Shown here: positions 53,237-62,059 of the stretch, in pieces | Layout: each line of letters starts with the position of its first letter | Position numbering within the stretch: position 1 is the stretch's first letter | From: Blastococcus sp. TF02-09 | Lineage (GTDB): Bacteria; Actinomycetota; Actinomycetes; Mycobacteriales; Geodermatophilaceae | DNA length: 64,000 nt | Reading direction: 5' to 3' | NCBI RefSeq assembly: GCF_003319105.1 | Contig: NZ_QOHH01000003.1 | Coordinates: 248,001 to 312,000, forward strand | The notes under the pieces: model-generated | Seen by the model: the letters and a program-made list of their open reading frames with translations, nothing else | Told to the model about the DNA's origin: nothing | The model's database searches: none | Made by a program: the position numbers and the translations under genes

Positions 53237-54183
53237 GCGCGGGCACCGTCCTCCGCCGCGTCGCCGCCGTCCGCACCGACGACGGCGCCCTGATCCACGC
53301 CGTCGTCGACGGGTCCGACGACGCCCCGGTCACCCTCGTCCTGGCCCACGGCTGGACGCTGGCCCAGGCCTCGTGGGACGACGTCGCCGAGCTGCTCACC
53401 CCGCGGGTGGCCGCGGGCGAGCTGCGGCTGATCCGCTACGACCAGCGCGGGCACGGCCGCTCCACCTGGGGCCGCTACGCCGACGACGTCGCCGGGCTCT
53501 CCATCGACCAGCTCGGCGCCGACCTCGGTGACCTGCTCGACCAGCTAGTACCGACCGGCCCGGTGGTGCTGGGCGGCCACTCCATGGGCGGCATGACGAT
53601 CATGTGCCTGGCGGCGGCCCGACCCGAGCTGTTCGGCGACCGCGTCCGCGGCGTCGCCCTGGTGTCGACGTCGGCCGGCGACCTCGCGCCCTCGGGCGAG
53701 AAGCTCTCCGAGCGGCTGCAGCTGAAGCTGGCCCCGGGCATGGTCACCGCCGCCATCGGCGGGGCGCGCTTCCTCGAACGGGTGCGCCAGCTGATGCCGC
53801 CGGCGCACCCCCGCCACCGCACGATGGTCCGCGAGCTGCTCTACGGCGCCGACGCCACCGACGAGATGGTGATCGCCGGGGCCGAGATCATGCACGCCTC
53901 GACCGTGCGCGCCTTCGCCGCCTTCTACCCCGCGCTCGGCGAGCACGACAAGCGAACCCAGCTCGAGGCGCTGACCGGGGTGCCGGTGGAGATCCTCGTC
54001 GGCGACAGCGACAAGCTCACCCCGCAGCGGCACAGCCGCCATCTGGCCGAGGCGCTGCCGGACGCCGCCCTCCACGTGGCCGACCGCACCGGGCACATGC
54101 TCGTCCAGGAGCGGCCGCGGCTGGTGGCCGACGCGATCGAGCGGCTGCTCGCCGCCGCGACCGCCGGCCGGCACGCCGCCTGA
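53233..54183 (+). CDS. Alpha/beta hydrolase
   Basis: A 316-residue alpha/beta hydrolase. LAHGWTLAQASWDDVAELL (about 38-56) holds the oxyanion region, LGGHSMGGMTIM (about 114-125) has the Ser nucleophile, and GDSDKLTPQRHSRHL and DRTGHMLVQERP contain the candidate Asp and His. It is coupled by ATGA to the Baeyer-Villiger monooxygenase, so it may cleave the ester formed by that enzyme. The TetR regulator gene starts 8 bp later. No signal peptide is seen. Confidence 0.88.
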   Translation: MSAGTVLRRVAAVRTDDGALIHAVVDGSDDAPVTLVLAHGWTLAQASWDDVAELLTPRVAAGELRLIRYDQRGHGRSTWGRYADDVAGLSIDQLGADLGDLLDQLVPTGPVVLGGHSMGGMTIMCLAAARPELFGDRVRGVALVSTSAGDLAPSGEKLSERLQLKLAPGMVTAAIGGARFLERVRQLMPPAHPRHRTMVRELLYGADATDEMVIAGAEIMHASTVRAFAAFYPALGEHDKRTQLEALTGVPVEILVGDSDKLTPQRHSRHLAEALPDAALHVADRTGHMLVQERPRLVADAIERLLAAATAGRHAA

Positions 54184-54191
54184 CCCCGCTG

Positions 54192-54782
54192 ATGGCGGCG
54201 TCCTCCCCGCCCGACCCACCCCGGCTGCGCCGCACCGCGGGCGACCGCCGGGCGCAGCTGGTGCGGATCGGCCTCGAGCTGCTGCCGACCACCCCGGTGC
54301 AGGAGCTCACCATCGACGAGGTGGCGCGCCGGGCCGGCATCAGCCGCAGCCTGCTGTTCCACTACTTCGCCACCAAGCGCGAGTACTACACCGCGGTCAC
54401 CCGGGCGGCGGCGGACCTCATGCTCGAGCACCTGCTGCCGCCTCCCGGCACGTCCCGGGAGGAGCAGGTCGCCGGGATGCTGGACCGCTACGTGGGCTGG
54501 GTGGAGACCTTCCGGGAGAGCCACCTGGCGTTCGTCCGCGGCGCGGGCGGCGGCGACCCCTGGGTGGCGGAGGTCTACGAGGAGACCCGGGAGCGGCTGG
54601 TGCAGGTGGCGCTGACCGCCCTCGAGCTGCCGGACGACGCCCGCCGCCGTCAGCTCGTGCTCGCCTGGTTCGCCTTCACCGAGGACCTCGTGGGCTCCTG
54701 GGCCGACCAGCCGACCATGGGCCGGCCCGAGCTGCTCGCCCTGCTGCGCGACGTGCTGGACCGCCTCGACGTCCGCACCTAG
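54192..54782 (+). CDS. TetR-family transcriptional regulator
   Basis: A 196-residue TetR-type regulator. The helix-turn-helix is in LTIDEVARRAGISRSLLFHY plus FATKREYY (about 38-65); the C-terminal domain (about 70-196) binds an unknown ligand. It is the last gene of the monooxygenase-hydrolase operon, and the palindrome at 51639-51661 is its likely operator, giving autoregulation and control of the divergent SDR. The ATG at 54192 is the first start after the hydrolase stop. Confidence 0.88.
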   Translation: MAASSPPDPPRLRRTAGDRRAQLVRIGLELLPTTPVQELTIDEVARRAGISRSLLFHYFATKREYYTAVTRAAADLMLEHLLPPPGTSREEQVAGMLDRYVGWVETFRESHLAFVRGAGGGDPWVAEVYEETRERLVQVALTALELPDDARRRQLVLAWFAFTEDLVGSWADQPTMGRPELLALLRDVLDRLDVRT

Positions 54783-54790
54783 GCGGACCG

Positions 54791-55549
54791 CTACCCGGCG
54801 AGCGTCGTGGGTGCCCGGTCGGCCGCCTCGGTCACCGGGGGCTGCAGGGTGGCGACGGCGTCCGCGGCGCTGGCACCGGCGGTCATCGACTTCTTGACCG
54901 TCGCCCCGTAGACGTCGACGTACTCCTGGCCCGACAAGGTCATGATCTCGTACATGATCTCGTCGGTGATCGAGCGCTCGACGAACCGGTCACCGGCGAG
55001 CCCCTCATAGCGGGAGAAGTCCAGCGGCTCCCCGAAGCGGACCGTCACCCGCATGATCTTCCTGCCGAACGGCAGCCTCCGGTGCGAGTAGCACATGGCC
55101 ACCGGGACGACCGGCACACCGGTCTGCAGCGCCATGCGCGCGACGCCGATCTTCCCGCGAAAGAGTCGGCCGTCGGGCGAGCGCGTGCCCTCCGGGTAGA
55201 TGCCCAGGAGCTTGCCGTCCCGCAGGATGCCCAGACCGGTCTGGATGGCGTCCTCGGCCGCGGAGGCGCTGGTGCGGTCGATGGGCACCTGCCCGGCGCC
55301 GGCGAAGAAGGCCCGCTGGAAGAACCCCTTCACGCCGGTGCCGGTGAAGTACTCGGCCTTGGCGAGGAAGGTGACCCGCCGCCGGATCGACAACGGCATG
55401 AAGATCCAGTCGGCCGCCGACAGGTGGTTGCTCGACAGGATGGCCGCACCGCTGGCGGGAACGTGCTCGACGCCCTCGGCACGGGGACGGAAGAGCACCC
55501 GCACCGCGGGGCCGATCGCGACGAACTTGAGGAACCAGTAGAACAACAC
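54791..55549 (-). CDS. 1-acyl-sn-glycerol-3-phosphate acyltransferase (PlsC-like)
   Basis: A 252-residue membrane-bound acyltransferase. The NHxxxxD motif is SSNHLSAADWIFM (about 40-52), and the second motif is IYPEGTRSPDG (about 117-127). The N-terminal VLFYWFLKFVAIGPAV anchors it. It matches the position of the Rv2182c acyltransferase in mycobacteria. It probably makes phosphatidic acid for membrane phospholipids. GTG at 55549 follows GAGGGAGG. It is convergent with the TetR gene and divergent from a hydrolase. Confidence 0.9.
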   Translation of the reverse strand: MLFYWFLKFVAIGPAVRVLFRPRAEGVEHVPASGAAILSSNHLSAADWIFMPLSIRRRVTFLAKAEYFTGTGVKGFFQRAFFAGAGQVPIDRTSASAAEDAIQTGLGILRDGKLLGIYPEGTRSPDGRLFRGKIGVARMALQTGVPVVPVAMCYSHRRLPFGRKIMRVTVRFGEPLDFSRYEGLAGDRFVERSITDEIMYEIMTLSGQEYVDVYGATVKKSMTAGASAADAVATLQPPVTEAADRAPTTLAG

Positions 55550-55666
55550 GCCTCCCTCGTGGACTGCCAGACTAGGGAGCCGGGGGGCCGGAGGACAATC
55601 GGCCGTCCAGTGCGAGGGATCACTCGCCCGACCTCGGCCCCGCCGCCGCACTCCCAGGAGCAGCCC

Positions 55667-56476
55667 GTGCCCGCAACGTCCGAGCCGACACCCACGGTGC
55701 TCCCGGGGGCCGAGCCCTTCGACTTCCCGGGCAGCGGCGAGCACGGGCGCACCGGCGTGCTGCTGGTGCACGGCTTCACGGGCACCCCGATGAGCATGCG
55801 TCCGTGGGGTGAGCACCTGGCCGCCGAGGGCTTCACCGTGCGCGGTCTGCTGCTGCCGGGGCACGGCACCAGCTGGCAGGACTGCAACACCAGCACCCAC
55901 GAGCAGTGGACGACCGCGGTGGAGCGCGCCTTCGACGAGCTGGCCGCCACGTGCGACCGGGTCTTCGTCGCGGGGCTGTCGATGGGCGGCACGCTCGCCA
56001 CCCGGCTGGCCGAGGTGCGCTCCGGCGACGTCGCCGGGCTGCTGCTGGTCAACCCGGCGCTGTTCACCCGGCGCCTGGACGCGAAGCTGCTGCCGTTGAT
56101 CGCCCGGCTGACCGGCAGCTGGGCCCCGATCGCCAGCGACATCAAGAAGACCGGCGTCGCCGAGCTGGCCTATCCGAAGCTGCCCACCCGGGCGATGCTC
56201 CAGCTGCGCGCGCTCTGGGCGCTCACCCGCGCCGACCTGCAGCGCATCACCGTCCCGGTGATCGTCTTCCGCAGCGTCGAGGACCACGTGGTCGAGCCGG
56301 CCAACAGCGAGGTGCTGCTGGCGTCGGTGAGCAGCAGCGACACCACCGAGGTCGTCCTCCGCGACAGCTACCACGTGGCCACCCTGGACAACGACGCCCC
56401 GGAGATCTTCGAGCGGTCCGCGGCCTGGATCCGCGAGCGCACCCCGGCCCCCGAGCGCGAGAGGACCACGCCGTGA
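55667..56476 (+). CDS. Alpha/beta hydrolase, monoacylglycerol lipase/carboxylesterase type
   Basis: A 269-residue alpha/beta hydrolase. VLLVHGFTGTPMSMRPW (about 31-47) is typical of Est30/monoacylglycerol lipase-like enzymes, GLSMGG (about 104-109) has the Ser, and RSVEDHVVEPANSE and DSYHVATLDND carry Asp and His. GTG 55667 is chosen for CCAGGAGC upstream. GTGA couples it to the following membrane protein. Lipid ester turnover is likely, consistent with neighbours plsC and fadD15, but no substrate is proven. Confidence 0.88.
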   Translation: MPATSEPTPTVLPGAEPFDFPGSGEHGRTGVLLVHGFTGTPMSMRPWGEHLAAEGFTVRGLLLPGHGTSWQDCNTSTHEQWTTAVERAFDELAATCDRVFVAGLSMGGTLATRLAEVRSGDVAGLLLVNPALFTRRLDAKLLPLIARLTGSWAPIASDIKKTGVAELAYPKLPTRAMLQLRALWALTRADLQRITVPVIVFRSVEDHVVEPANSEVLLASVSSSDTTEVVLRDSYHVATLDNDAPEIFERSAAWIRERTPAPERERTTP

Positions 56477-57147
56477 CCGGTCGCCGGGGGCGGCGGGACA
56501 ACGGGCTGCCGGCCACCTCGTGGAGCCCGCTGCGCGACGTCGACCCGCGGGTCGGCGAGCACCTGCTGGACGTCCTCGAGGCGGCGGGCATCGCCGCCTA
56601 CCTGGACCCGTCGGCCGACGTCGGCCCCTACACCCGCGAGGTCTCGCTGCCGAGCCCGCCGTCGGACCGGCTCTTCGTCGACCGCGCCCGGCGGTCCGAG
56701 GCGCGCGTGCTCGTCGACGAGCACGCCGACGAGCACCCGCGCCGGGCCGCGGAGCCCGCTCCCGTGCGCGCCGACCTGGACGAGGACGCCGAGTGGTCGC
56801 GCATCGTCGCCGCCTACGAGGCCGAGCACGGCAGGACGGCGGTCGACGAGCAGCCGTCCGACGCACCGCCGCCCCCGCCGCACGAGGTCTCGGTGCTCGA
56901 CCTCCCCGAGGAGCACTACGAGCCGCCGGCGCCCCCGCCGGTGCCGGTCCCGGCCCCGCACGCCCTGTACGCGGGGCTGCTCGTCGTGCTGGGCCTGGTG
57001 CTCATCGCCGTCCCCGGGGCGCTGCGCCTGTCGGCGGACCTGGGCCTGGTGCTCGGGGTCGCCGCGATCGCCGGCGGCGCGGCGATGCTGGTGTCCCGGA
57101 TGCGCGACCGCTCCGACCACGACGGGGACGACGGCGCCGTCGTCTGA
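56473..57147 (+). CDS. Conserved membrane protein, function unknown
   Basis: A 224-residue protein with a soluble N-terminal part (about 15-75; SPLRDVDPRVGEHLLDVLEA, GIAAYLDPSA) that faintly resembles small DUF2007-like modules, an acidic Pro-rich middle (about 90-165) and two hydrophobic helices at the end (about 170-215, LYAGLLVVLGLVLIAVPGA and LGLVLGVAAIAGGAAML). The GTG overlaps the hydrolase stop. The actinobacterial distribution suggests a lineage-specific envelope role. I assign no function. Confidence 0.75.
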   Translation: MTGRRGRRDNGLPATSWSPLRDVDPRVGEHLLDVLEAAGIAAYLDPSADVGPYTREVSLPSPPSDRLFVDRARRSEARVLVDEHADEHPRRAAEPAPVRADLDEDAEWSRIVAAYEAEHGRTAVDEQPSDAPPPPPHEVSVLDLPEEHYEPPAPPPVPVPAPHALYAGLLVVLGLVLIAVPGALRLSADLGLVLGVAAIAGGAAMLVSRMRDRSDHDGDDGAVV

Positions 57148-57148
57148 C

Positions 57149-58135
57149 TCAGGCCTCGCCCTCGCTGACCGCCCGCCGGACGAGGTCGGCGGCGCCGACC
57201 ATGCCCGCCTGCGCCCCGAGCTCGGCGGCCACGATCCGGGGGCCGGGGCGGAACCCGCGCCCGGGCAGCGCCCGCTCGAGCCGGGACCGCGCCGGCCCGA
57301 GGACCATCTCGCCGAGCACGCTCACGCCCCCGCCGATGACGACGACCTCGGGGTCCAGGACGGCGGCGAGGTCGGCGATCCCCTGACCGAGCCACACCCC
57401 GACCTCGGTGACCAGCTCGAGGGCCAGCGGGTCCCCGTCGTGGGCGGCGCGGGCGACGTCCTCGCCGGTCAGCCGGGACGCCTGGCCCTCCACCCGCTCC
57501 AGCAGCAGCGCGGCGGCGGCCGGTGAAGTGCTCGCGACCTCGCGGGCGGTCTGCCCCAGCGCCGAGCCGCTGGCGTACTGCTCCCAGCAGCCGCGGTTGC
57601 CGCATGCGCACAGCCGACCGTCGGGGACGACGCGCATGTGGCCCCACTCCCCCGCGACGCCGTGCGCGCCGCGCCGCAGCCGGCCGTCCATGACGATCCC
57701 GCCGCCGATGCCGGTGCCCAGCGTGATCATCAGCGCGAGGTCCGCACCGCGGGCGGCGCCGTAGCGGTACTCGGCCCAGGCGGCGGCGTCGGCGTCGTTG
57801 CCCACCCACAGCGGGCGCTGCAGCCGGGCGGCGAGGTCCTTGCGCAGCGAGGTGTGCCGCCAGGCCAGGTGGGGGCTGAACAGCACGGTGTCCCCGGTGC
57901 GGTCGAACCAGCCGGCCGCGCCGATGCCGGCGCCCACCAGCTCGCCGTCGTGGCCGGCGGCCAGCTCCTCGACGACCGCCGCGATCGCGTCCTCGGTGTC
58001 GGACACCGAGGCGCCGGGGGTGGCCCGCCGGGCGGTGGCCAGGATCGTGCCGTCGGGCGCCACGACGCCACCGGCGACCTTGGTGCCGCCGATGTCGATG
58101 CCCAGGGCGGCGAGGGAGGACGGTGCCGCGCTCAC
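57149..58135 (-). CDS. ROK-family glucokinase/sugar kinase
   Basis: A 328-residue ROK-family kinase. ALGIDIGGTKVAGGVV (9-24) is the phosphate loop, GNDADAAAWAEY (about 113-124) is conserved, the metal-binding GHMRVVPDGRLCACGNRGCW (about 166-185) gives the CxCGxxGC zinc motif, and VVIGGGVS is near residue 273. It most likely phosphorylates glucose with ATP. GTG overlaps the stop of the Rv2183c-like gene, so it ends that operon. A fructokinase or N-acetylhexosamine role cannot be excluded. Confidence 0.9.
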   Translation of the reverse strand: MSAAPSSLAALGIDIGGTKVAGGVVAPDGTILATARRATPGASVSDTEDAIAAVVEELAAGHDGELVGAGIGAAGWFDRTGDTVLFSPHLAWRHTSLRKDLAARLQRPLWVGNDADAAAWAEYRYGAARGADLALMITLGTGIGGGIVMDGRLRRGAHGVAGEWGHMRVVPDGRLCACGNRGCWEQYASGSALGQTAREVASTSPAAAALLLERVEGQASRLTGEDVARAAHDGDPLALELVTEVGVWLGQGIADLAAVLDPEVVVIGGGVSVLGEMVLGPARSRLERALPGRGFRPGPRIVAAELGAQAGMVGAADLVRRAVSEGEA

Positions 58136-58473
58136 GCGATGTCGATCTGCTGCACCGGCGCGGGACCGCCGTCGCTCATCGGGGCGTCCCGCTGCGTGCC
58201 GGCGTCGGGGGTGCCCGGCCGGGCCGGCTCCCCCGCCAGATCGCGCAGCACCGACGCGGTGGTGGTGAGGACGTCGGCCAGCGCGGCGGTGACCTCGGGG
58301 CGCTCCCCGCGCACGACCGCTGCGGTCTGGCACACGGGGCACCAGCGGCAGTCGGCACCGTGCGCCGTCCGGTCCTCGCCGCCGGCCCCGGGAGCGGCCG
58401 CACCCCCGGAGGGAGGCCGGAGCACGTCGAACAGCCTGCGGGCGGACTCGGCCCAGTCGGCGGGGGTGGTCAT
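58132..58473 (-). CDS. Rv2183c-like small protein with Cys motif
   Basis: A 113-residue protein of unknown function corresponding in place to Rv2183c of mycobacteria. The only clear motif is CRWCPVCQ (about 43-50), a possible zinc or disulphide site. The rest is helical (DWAESARRLFDVL, LADVLTTTASVLRDLAG) with a polar C-terminus. ATG 58473 overlaps the stop of the ATPase-like gene and its stop overlaps the ROK kinase start, so all are coupled. Presumed cytoplasmic. Confidence 0.75.
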   Translation of the reverse strand: MTTPADWAESARRLFDVLRPPSGGAAAPGAGGEDRTAHGADCRWCPVCQTAAVVRGERPEVTAALADVLTTTASVLRDLAGEPARPGTPDAGTQRDAPMSDGGPAPVQQIDIA

Positions 58474-59618
58474 GGCGTTCTCCTCACCGCGGCCAGCAGG
58501 TCGGCCGGCCAGAGCTGTTCGTCGGGTCGGAAGGAGACCACGAGGCGGGCGTCCGCGCTGCCCGGGTCCACCATCCGGCCACCGGTGACCTCGCAGCGGC
58601 GCAGCAGCGGGTCCAGCCGCAGCGACCGGCGGCCCCCGGCGACGGTGACCACCAGGTCGTCCTCCCAGCGGGTCACGCCGACGGCGCCGCGCTCGGCGAA
58701 GGGCAGCGGCACCGCCAGCTCCCAGGTGCCCTCCCCGCGCTCGGTCACCGGTCCGGGCAGCCCGCCACCCTCGGGCAGCTCCAGGCCGGCCAGCAGCGCG
58801 CCGGCCGCCGCGGCGTCCGAGGGTCCGGTGGCCGCCTCCGGGACGCGGTGCACCGGGGCCAGCTCGGCCAGCGCGGCCAACTCGGCGGCCTGCTCGGCGA
58901 GGCGCGCCCGCCACCACTCCCCGACGCCGTCCTCCGGCAGCACCCGCGCCAGGACGGCGGCCGGGCGCACGCCGTGCAGGCCCAGCGCCGTCGTCAGGGA
59001 GCGGAGCGACGCCGCCGTCCCCGCGCGGGGCACGGCGGCCAGGTACACCGTGGTGGCGGCCGGGTCGGCCAGCCGGTCGGCGGCCAGCAGGGCCTCCAGC
59101 TGCGGCACGAGCGCCAGCGCCGCGTCGACCGGCCCGCGCCGGGCGGCACCGGTGCTGACCGCGGCCGACCGGAGCGCCCCGAGCGCGCGCGCACCCGGCG
59201 GCATCAGCCGGTCCAGCCACCAGCGCAGGGTCGCGGGGAGGGAGAGCAGGGCGACGGTCTGCTCGGGCGTCCCGGCGTCCACCACCACCAGGTCTGCCCG
59301 GGCGCCGGCCAGCTCGGCGAGGAGCGCGAGGTCGGCCGCACCGGGCAGCGGCGTCACCGAGGACGCCGGCGGCAGCGCGACCTGCGGCACCGACGCGGCC
59401 GCAGGGACCACCGTCGCGCTCCAGAAGCGCTCCACCGCCGCGCCGGTGTCCACGACACGCACCTCGAGGCCGGGCACGTCGGCGAGCCCCGCGACCGCGG
59501 GTGCCCGCCGGGTCAGCAGGACCGTCGAGCGCCCCGCGCCGGCCGCGCGCGTCGCGACGGCCGCGGCCAGCGTGCTGGAGCCGCCCCCGCCGGGGCCGGT
59601 GAGGACGAGGGTGCGCAC
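58470..59618 (-). CDS. ArsA/GET3-like P-loop protein (Rv2184c-like) with degenerate Walker A
   Basis: A 382-residue protein with the fold order of ArsA/GET3-like ATPases, matching Rv2184c in position. The would-be Walker A, GPGGGGSSTLAAAV (about 8-21), lacks both the signature and phosphate-binding Lys of GKGGVGKT, while Walker B-like DLVVVDAGTPEQT (about 112-124) and a C-terminal beta region (ELAVPLPFAERGAVGVTRW) remain. It may not bind ATP in the usual way. GTG 59618 lies 5 bp after the SRPBCC gene stop. The neighbours suggest a lipid-related role; that is inferred. Confidence 0.78.
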   Translation of the reverse strand: MRTLVLTGPGGGGSSTLAAAVATRAAGAGRSTVLLTRRAPAVAGLADVPGLEVRVVDTGAAVERFWSATVVPAAASVPQVALPPASSVTPLPGAADLALLAELAGARADLVVVDAGTPEQTVALLSLPATLRWWLDRLMPPGARALGALRSAAVSTGAARRGPVDAALALVPQLEALLAADRLADPAATTVYLAAVPRAGTAASLRSLTTALGLHGVRPAAVLARVLPEDGVGEWWRARLAEQAAELAALAELAPVHRVPEAATGPSDAAAAGALLAGLELPEGGGLPGPVTERGEGTWELAVPLPFAERGAVGVTRWEDDLVVTVAGGRRSLRLDPLLRRCEVTGGRMVDPGSADARLVVSFRPDEQLWPADLLAAVRRTP

Positions 59619-59623
59619 GCGGC

Positions 59624-60055
59624 TCAGCCCTCGACGCGCTTCTTGAGCTCCTTGAGAGCCGTGTCGAGGATGACCTTCTCGGCCTTGCGCTTGATCATCC
59701 CGAGCATCGGGATCGACAGGTCGATGGTGATCGAGTAGGTGACCTCGGTGCGGCCGTCCTTCTCCACCAGCGTGTAGGAGCCGTCCTGGCGCTTCTGCAT
59801 CTGGCCCTTGACCAGCGTCCAGGTGACCGCGCGGTCGCCGTCCCAGGTGTAGTCGAGGACGTAGTCGTCCTTCACCGCACCGGCGTCGAGCACGAAGTGG
59901 ACCCGGCGGGCGCGTCCGTCGGGCCCGGCCTCCAGCACCTCGACCTGCTTGGCCGCGGCCACCCACTGGGGGTACGCGGGGAAGTCGGCGATGACCGCCA
60001 TCACGTCGGCTGCGGGTGCGTCGACGACGATGGACTGGGTGGACTGGTCGGCCAT
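59624..60055 (-). CDS. SRPBCC/polyketide cyclase-like protein (Rv2185c-like)
   Basis: A 143-residue START/SRPBCC-fold protein with a hydrophobic ligand cavity. ADQSTQSIVVDAPAADVMAV (2-21), FPAYPQWVAAAKQVEVLE (about 25-42) and a C-terminal helix (KAEKVILDTALKELKKRVEG) are typical. It matches Rv2185c, next to fadD15. Members bind lipids or steer cyclisation; here lipid binding is plausible. The ATG has TAGCCT 6 nt upstream and appears leaderless. Confidence 0.88.
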   Translation of the reverse strand: MADQSTQSIVVDAPAADVMAVIADFPAYPQWVAAAKQVEVLEAGPDGRARRVHFVLDAGAVKDDYVLDYTWDGDRAVTWTLVKGQMQKRQDGSYTLVEKDGRTEVTYSITIDLSIPMLGMIKRKAEKVILDTALKELKKRVEG

Positions 60056-60061
60056 GGGAGC

Positions 60062-60067
60062 AGGCTA
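60062..60067 (-). promoter_or_regulatory. -10 box for a leaderless SRPBCC gene
   Basis: TAGCCT on the minus strand, 6 nt (GCTCCC) before the ATG at 60055. It probably drives the SRPBCC - ATPase-like - Rv2183c-like - ROK kinase operon. Confidence 0.55.
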
Positions 60068-60134
60068 ACGGTTCGTCGAGGGGCAGGAACCGTTCAGTCA
60101 CCCGTTCCGCTACTCACGGGTAGGACTCGACCGC

Positions 60135-60140
60135 TAGATT
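60135..60140 (+). promoter_or_regulatory. -10 box for fadD15
   Basis: TAGATT is a good -10 element; transcription would begin near 60147 and give a leader of about 65 nt carrying the GGAGGAGAGG ribosome binding site. No clear -35 was recognised. Confidence 0.45.
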
Positions 60141-60212
60141 GTCCGGAACGATCCTGGTCAGGACCGGCGGGCGACGGTGCCCGGCCGGCGGCCAGGGAGG
60201 AGAGGACCAGGC

Positions 60213-62006
60213 GTGCGCGAGTTCAGCGTTCCTGTGACCACCGAGGTGCAGCCCGACGCGGCCCTGACCGACATGCTCGCCAGCAACATGGCCGAGCACG
60301 GTTCGGAGGTCGGCCTGCGGCGGCGCCGTGACGGCCAGTGGCGGGACGTCACCTGGCAGCAGTTCGGCGAGGAGGTGCGCGGGGTCGCCAAGGGGCTCAT
60401 CGCCTCCGGCGTCGCCGCCGGCGACCGCGTCGCCCTGCAGGCCAAGACCCGGTACGAGTGGACCGTCTTCGACTTCGCCATCTGGACCGCCGGCGGGGTC
60501 GTGGTGCCGGTCTACGAGACCAGCAGCGCCGACCAGGTCGCCTGGATCCTCTCGGACTCCGGCGCCACCGCGATCGTGGTGGAGAGCACCGAGCACGCCG
60601 CTGCCGTCGAGTCCGTGCGGGACCAGGCGCCGAGCCTCGGGTCCGTCCACGTCATCGACGACGACGCCGTCGGCACCCTGATCGCCGCCGGCAAGGACGT
60701 CCCCGACTCCGAGCTGGACGCGCGCCGGGCGACCCTCTCCGCCGACAGCCTGGCGACGCTGATCTACACCAGCGGCACCACGGGCCGGCCGAAGGGCTGC
60801 GAGCTCACCCACGGCAACTTCCTGTTCGAGATCGACAACGGCATCACGCTGCTCGACCGCTTCATGAGCGTGCAGGGCTCGCTGCTGCTGTTCATCCCGC
60901 TGGCGCACGTGCTGGCCCGCGTGCTGCAGGTCGGCGCCATCAAGAACCGCACGGTCATCGGGCACACCCCGGACGTGAAGAACCTGCTCGAGGACCTCGG
61001 CGAGTTCAAGCCCTCCTTCGTGCTGGCCGTGCCCCGCGTGTTCGAGAAGGTCTTCAACTCGGCCAAGGCGAAGGCCGAGGGCGACGGCAAGGGCAAGATC
61101 TTCGACCGCGCCGCCCAGGTCGCCATCGACTGGTCGCGAGCCCAGGACACCGGCGGCCCCGGCCTCGGCCTGCGCGCCCAGCACGCGCTGTTCGACAAGC
61201 TGGTCTACGGCAAGCTGCGCGCGGCCCTCGGTGGCAACTGCCTGGGCGCCATCTCCGGCGGTGCGCCCCTGGGCGAGCGGCTCGGCCACTTCTTCCGCGG
61301 CATCGGCGTCACCGTCTTCGAGGGCTACGGCCTCACCGAGACGACTGCCGCCGCGTCGGTCAACCACGACAAGGCCCTGCGGATCGGCACCGTGGGCCAG
61401 CCGCTGCCCGGCGTCACGTTCCGGATCGGTGACGACGGCGAGGTGCTCATCAAGGGCGGCATCGTCATGCGCGGCTACTGGAACAACGAGGACGCGACGA
61501 AGGAGGCCATCGACGGCGAGGGCTTCTTCCACACCGGCGACCTCGGCGAGCTCGACGCGGACGGCTTCCTCAAGATCACCGGCCGCAAGAAGGAGATCCT
61601 GGTGACCGCGGGCGGCAAGAACGTCGCCCCCGCCGTCCTCGAGGACCGGCTGCGCTCGCACCGGCTGGTCAGCCAGTGCATCGTCGTCGGCGACCAGCGG
61701 CCCTTCATCGCCGCGCTCGTCACCCTCGACGAGGAGGCGCTGCCCCAGTGGCTGGAGTCCAAGGGCAAGCCCGCCGGCACGACCGTCGAGCAGATTCGTG
61801 AGGACCCCGACCTGAAGGCGGAGATCGACGCCGCGGTGAAGGACGCCAACAAGGCCGTGTCGCAGGCCGAGGCGATCAAGAAGTTCTCCATCCTGGGCAC
61901 CGACTTCACCGAGGACAACGGGATGCTGACCCCGAGCCTGAAGCTGAAGCGCTCGGTGGTCATGAAGGAGTTCGGCGACGAGGTCGAGGCGCTCTACACG
62001 CGCTGA
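60213..62006 (+). CDS. fadD15: Long-chain fatty acid CoA ligase
   Basis: A 597-residue AMP-forming acyl-CoA synthetase. The AMP-binding P-loop is LIYTSGTTGRPKGCELTHGN (about 185-204), FEGYGLTETTAA (about 370-381) and GFFHTGDLGELDADGFLKIT (about 435-454) follow, and the catalytic Lys lies near the C-terminus (TPSLKLKR). It matches FadD15 (Rv2187) in kind and position. It activates fatty acids for phospholipid synthesis or beta-oxidation. GTG 60213 follows GGGAGGAGAGG. A strong hairpin ends the gene. Confidence 0.94.
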   Translation: MREFSVPVTTEVQPDAALTDMLASNMAEHGSEVGLRRRRDGQWRDVTWQQFGEEVRGVAKGLIASGVAAGDRVALQAKTRYEWTVFDFAIWTAGGVVVPVYETSSADQVAWILSDSGATAIVVESTEHAAAVESVRDQAPSLGSVHVIDDDAVGTLIAAGKDVPDSELDARRATLSADSLATLIYTSGTTGRPKGCELTHGNFLFEIDNGITLLDRFMSVQGSLLLFIPLAHVLARVLQVGAIKNRTVIGHTPDVKNLLEDLGEFKPSFVLAVPRVFEKVFNSAKAKAEGDGKGKIFDRAAQVAIDWSRAQDTGGPGLGLRAQHALFDKLVYGKLRAALGGNCLGAISGGAPLGERLGHFFRGIGVTVFEGYGLTETTAAASVNHDKALRIGTVGQPLPGVTFRIGDDGEVLIKGGIVMRGYWNNEDATKEAIDGEGFFHTGDLGELDADGFLKITGRKKEILVTAGGKNVAPAVLEDRLRSHRLVSQCIVVGDQRPFIAALVTLDEEALPQWLESKGKPAGTTVEQIREDPDLKAEIDAAVKDANKAVSQAEAIKKFSILGTDFTEDNGMLTPSLKLKRSVVMKEFGDEVEALYTR

Positions 62007-62022
62007 GCCGGCCTCGCCGGCG

Positions 62023-62059
62023 CTGAGCCCCCACCCCGCACAGCGGGGTGGGGGCTCAG
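62023..62059. terminator. Bidirectional hairpin terminator between fadD15 and pimB
   Basis: Arms 62023-62039 (CTGAGCCCCCACCCCGC) and 62043-62059 are perfectly complementary over 17 bp around a 3-nt ACA loop. The right arm includes the pimB stop codon (62058-62056). It can end transcription from both converging genes. Confidence 0.85.
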
